Source: Gammaproteobacteria bacterium (GTDB lineage Bacteria > Pseudomonadota > Gammaproteobacteria > Chromatiales > Chromatiaceae). Taken from it: a stretch of 6,655 nt of DNA. The stretch covers positions 1 to 6,655 of the forward strand of contig JAUXDV010000106.1 in assembly GCA_030620735.1 (NCBI GenBank), given 5' to 3'. This document shows positions 5,167-6,655 of the stretch, one piece after another. Below the pieces are notes generated by a model, which was given only the letters and a program-made list of their open reading frames with translations, was not told the origin of the DNA and did no database searches. The position numbers were made by a program, and so were the translations under genes. How positions within the stretch are numbered: position 1 is the first letter of the stretch; the number at the start of each line of letters is the position of its first letter.

Positions 5167-5247
5167 ATTGGTATTATATCTCCTGTCCGTCGAGTGTAGG
5201 GCGTCAATAAGTGGTGCGCATTGCGCCGCATGAGCATCGCTCTCCTC
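5167..5247. other. 81-bp spacer with a small GC palindrome
   Basis: This gap separates hoxW from the 134-residue gene. It contains GGTGCGCATTGCGCC (5213-5227), built on the palindrome GCGCA-T-TGCGC (5216-5226), preceded by TGTAGGGCG. It resembles a worn copy of a dispersed repeat. No convincing promoter is visible: the TATAAT on the minus strand (5173-5178) has no correctly spaced -35 partner. Confidence 0.3.
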
Positions 5248-5727
5248 TTACACATATTGAAAAAGCAACTCCCGAACAAAATCCCTCGCCTGCCCGAGAT
5301 GCTCGCACGCCTGAGCAGTGATTGATGTTCCCAAATCAAATTGATATGCGGAGATGCCAAGCAGATAAGCATCCGGAAGCGGCTCGCCGCAAACCTGTTC
5401 ATAAACCGCCAGCAGTGCAGATGGTGACATGGCATGGGAGGTGTAGCTATTGTCCCTGCATGGCTCGAGGCGTGAATAGTCGAAAGGCGCTGTTGCAGAA
5501 ACACTGGCATCGATGAACACGACCAGTTGGCGTTTTTGCATATCCAGTGCGTGTTCGATCTGCAGCTGATAATCGGTAAGCGCATCAAAAATATCCGGCG
5601 CCCTGCCCAGCGCTCGTTGTTCCTCGATCATCTCGAGCAGTGCTGGCCCCAGGCCATCATCACCACGCGAAGGGTTCCCATAACCAAGCAGCAGCACGGG
5701 CTTGTGCTCAACACACACCAACGACAC
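5248..5727 (-). CDS. hoxW: Hydrogenase maturation endopeptidase, HoxW type
   Basis: This is a 159-residue nickel-dependent maturation protease of the HyaD/HybD/HoxW family. It cuts the C-terminal tail from the hydrogenase large subunit after the NiFe centre has been inserted. The N-terminus shows L-L-L-G-Y-G-N-P-S-R-G-D-D-G-L-G-P (12-28). By comparison with E. coli HybD (Glu16, Asp62, His93) the nickel-sensing ligands should be D24, D73 in V-F-I-D-A-S, and H98 in T-S-H-A-M-S-P. The stretch D-A-L-T-D-Y-Q-L-Q-I-E-H-A-L-D (48-62) is like HoxW proteins rather than HyaD. The start is GTG at 5727, preceded by AGGAA (5736-5740) with eight bases between. It overlaps the end of hoxH by 20 bp, so its substrate is almost certainly that subunit. 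Location is cytoplasmic. Confidence 0.9.
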   Translation of the reverse strand: MSLVCVEHKPVLLLGYGNPSRGDDGLGPALLEMIEEQRALGRAPDIFDALTDYQLQIEHALDMQKRQLVVFIDASVSATAPFDYSRLEPCRDNSYTSHAMSPSALLAVYEQVCGEPLPDAYLLGISAYQFDLGTSITAQACEHLGQARDFVRELLFQYV

Positions 5728-6655
5728 CCTGAGAATTCCTGAAGAGGCGATCGATCACCTCGCCACTCTCATCCACAAGCTCCACTTCCAGCGGCATTTT
5801 TCCCAGCGCATGGGTGGCGCAGGAGAGACAGGGATCATAAGCACGGATGGCCACTTCAATATTGTTAAGCAACGGCTCTGTCAACTCCCGCCCGTCCAGC
5901 TGATCCAGTGCAACGCGCCGGATCGACTGGTTCATGGCGCTGTTGTTATTGGTGGTTGAAACGATCAGATTCGCCCTGGTCACCAGGCCGTCGTCATCGA
6001 TCTCATAGTGATGAAACAGAGTGCCGCGAGGCGCCTCGAGCACACCGATTCCAGTGTGCTGCATTTCGCCGCGAAGACGCAGTTCATCTCCCATAAGGTC
6101 GGGGTCATGCAGCAAGTCACGGATGCCCTCGGCGCAGTAGAGCAGTTCGATCATGCGCGCCCAGTGATAGGCCAGCGTCGACTGCACCAGCCCATCCTCT
6201 GCCAGGGCGCGGAACTCGACCCTCGCAGCCTCGGCCAGCGGTGTGTCGATGAAGTCACAGTTGTTCACCCGTGCAAGCGGCCCCACCCTGTAGGAGCCAT
6301 GCTCCGGACCCAGTCCGGTGACAAAAGGAAACTTCATGTAGCTCCAGGACTTGACCTGCTCATGGATATGCTCGCCATAACCGAGGTAGTCGAGGTTATC
6401 GATAACGATCTTGCCGCTGGCATCCTTGAGCCTCAAACCACCATGGTAGAGATCCATGGCGCCATCCTCGCGCCCGAGGCTCAGCATATTGGTATCGATA
6501 AGCGCAAAGTTGCGATTGTGATCCAGATCCTGCATAAACAGCCGTTTGGTCAGAGCCACTGCAGCCTCTCCCCACTCGATTACCTGGTCGACATCCGCCA
6601 GCAGATAATCCCGCTCCTCGCTGCTGAGCGATTTGTTGACGCCGCCGGGAATAGC
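5708..6655 (-). CDS. hoxH: Group 3 [NiFe] hydrogenase large subunit, HoxH type (5' end missing)
   Basis: The C-terminal 315 residues are present; the frame stays open to the window edge. HoxH is the NiFe catalytic subunit of cytoplasmic NAD(P)-linked bidirectional hydrogenases. Visible motifs are I-P-G-G-V-N-K at the edge (residues 2-8 here), Y-R-V-G-P-L-A-R-V-N (122-131), E-A-P-R-G-T-L-F-H-H-Y (207-217), and the C-terminal nickel ligands D-P-C-L-S-C-A-T-H (274-282). The motif is followed by A-L-G-K-M-P-L, characteristic of HoxH-like enzymes. The N-terminal nickel-binding cysteines lie outside the window. After the motif's His there are 33 more residues, the tail expected to be removed by HoxW; it ends in V-V-G-V-C. 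The related 3c (MvhA-like) group cannot be fully excluded from this part alone, but the adjacent HoxW-like protease supports HoxH. Confidence 0.92.
   Translation of the reverse strand, partial: AIPGGVNKSLSSEERDYLLADVDQVIEWGEAAVALTKRLFMQDLDHNRNFALIDTNMLSLGREDGAMDLYHGGLRLKDASGKIVIDNLDYLGYGEHIHEQVKSWSYMKFPFVTGLGPEHGSYRVGPLARVNNCDFIDTPLAEAARVEFRALAEDGLVQSTLAYHWARMIELLYCAEGIRDLLHDPDLMGDELRLRGEMQHTGIGVLEAPRGTLFHHYEIDDDGLVTRANLIVSTTNNNSAMNQSIRRVALDQLDGRELTEPLLNNIEVAIRAYDPCLSCATHALGKMPLEVELVDESGEVIDRLFRNSQGVVGVC
5736..5740 (-). promoter_or_regulatory. Ribosome binding site of hoxW, inside hoxH
   Basis: AGGAA on the minus strand lies eight bases before the GTG at 5727 and within the last codons of hoxH. 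It decides for the GTG start and hence for the 20-bp gene overlap. Confidence 0.6.

Noticed and set aside
5173..5178. A consensus TATAAT on the minus strand, just before the 134-residue gene
   Set aside because: The nearest TTGACG-like box (5202-5207) is 23 bp away, and the transcript start would fall at the start codon; not a convincing sigma-70 promoter.
5163..5588. A 141-codon minus-strand frame overlapping hoxW and the spacer
   Set aside because: It occupies the same strand as hoxW in another frame; hoxW carries all catalytic ligands, whereas this frame shows no motif.

Overview
The window looks like chromosomal DNA of a gammaproteobacterium with moderate GC content. Two facts point there. 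The block tonB-yqgE-ruvX-pyrR has the gene order known from the Pseudomonas gshB-tonB3-yqgE-ruvX-pyrR locus, and the right side carries the end of a group 3 (Hox-type) [NiFe] hydrogenase operon. A hydrogen- or sulfur-oxidising, facultatively autotrophic lineage is a reasonable inference, but the sequence here does not prove it.

Left part (1-2958, all + strand): a compact, translationally coupled operon. It holds the 3' end of a divergent apbE (FAD:protein FMN transferase family), a TonB-type energy transducer, yqgE/algH, ruvX (yqgF) and pyrR. Every junction overlaps, abuts or is only a few bases long (ATGA overlaps at 555 and 2434, direct abutment at 2020/2021). A 108-bp gap follows, containing a dispersed palindromic repeat of the GTCATTGCGAGC...GGCAATCT type. 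Then comes yihY, a six-helix inner-membrane protein with its own strong ribosome binding site. In Pseudomonas pyrR is followed by pyrBC; here it is not.

Middle (3969-4554, - strand): yihY converges on a gene for a small exported protein of the GlcG/HbpS (DUF336) haem-binding family; the two stop codons are 11 bp apart. Upstream of that gene lies a 16-bp-stem inverted repeat belonging to another widespread dispersed repeat type (GTAGGTTGGGC...GAAGCCCAACA).

Right part (4555-6655, - strand): the distal end of a Hox-type hydrogenase operon, read right to left. It comprises the C-terminal 315 residues of the HoxH catalytic subunit, an overlapping HoxW-type maturation endopeptidase, an unrecognised 134-residue protein, and a 64-residue CPXCG-type cysteine-rich protein. 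HoxH carries the C-terminal nickel-binding DPCLSCATH motif followed by a 33-residue tail that HoxW should remove after nickel insertion. The two small downstream genes appear co-transcribed with each other and possibly with hoxHW, so they are candidate hydrogenase-associated accessory genes.

I see no tRNA, rRNA, CRISPR array, insertion sequence or phage gene. The points most worth a second look are the unknown 134-residue protein beside hoxHW, the apbE copy whose usual metal-site residues are replaced, and the two dispersed repeats.
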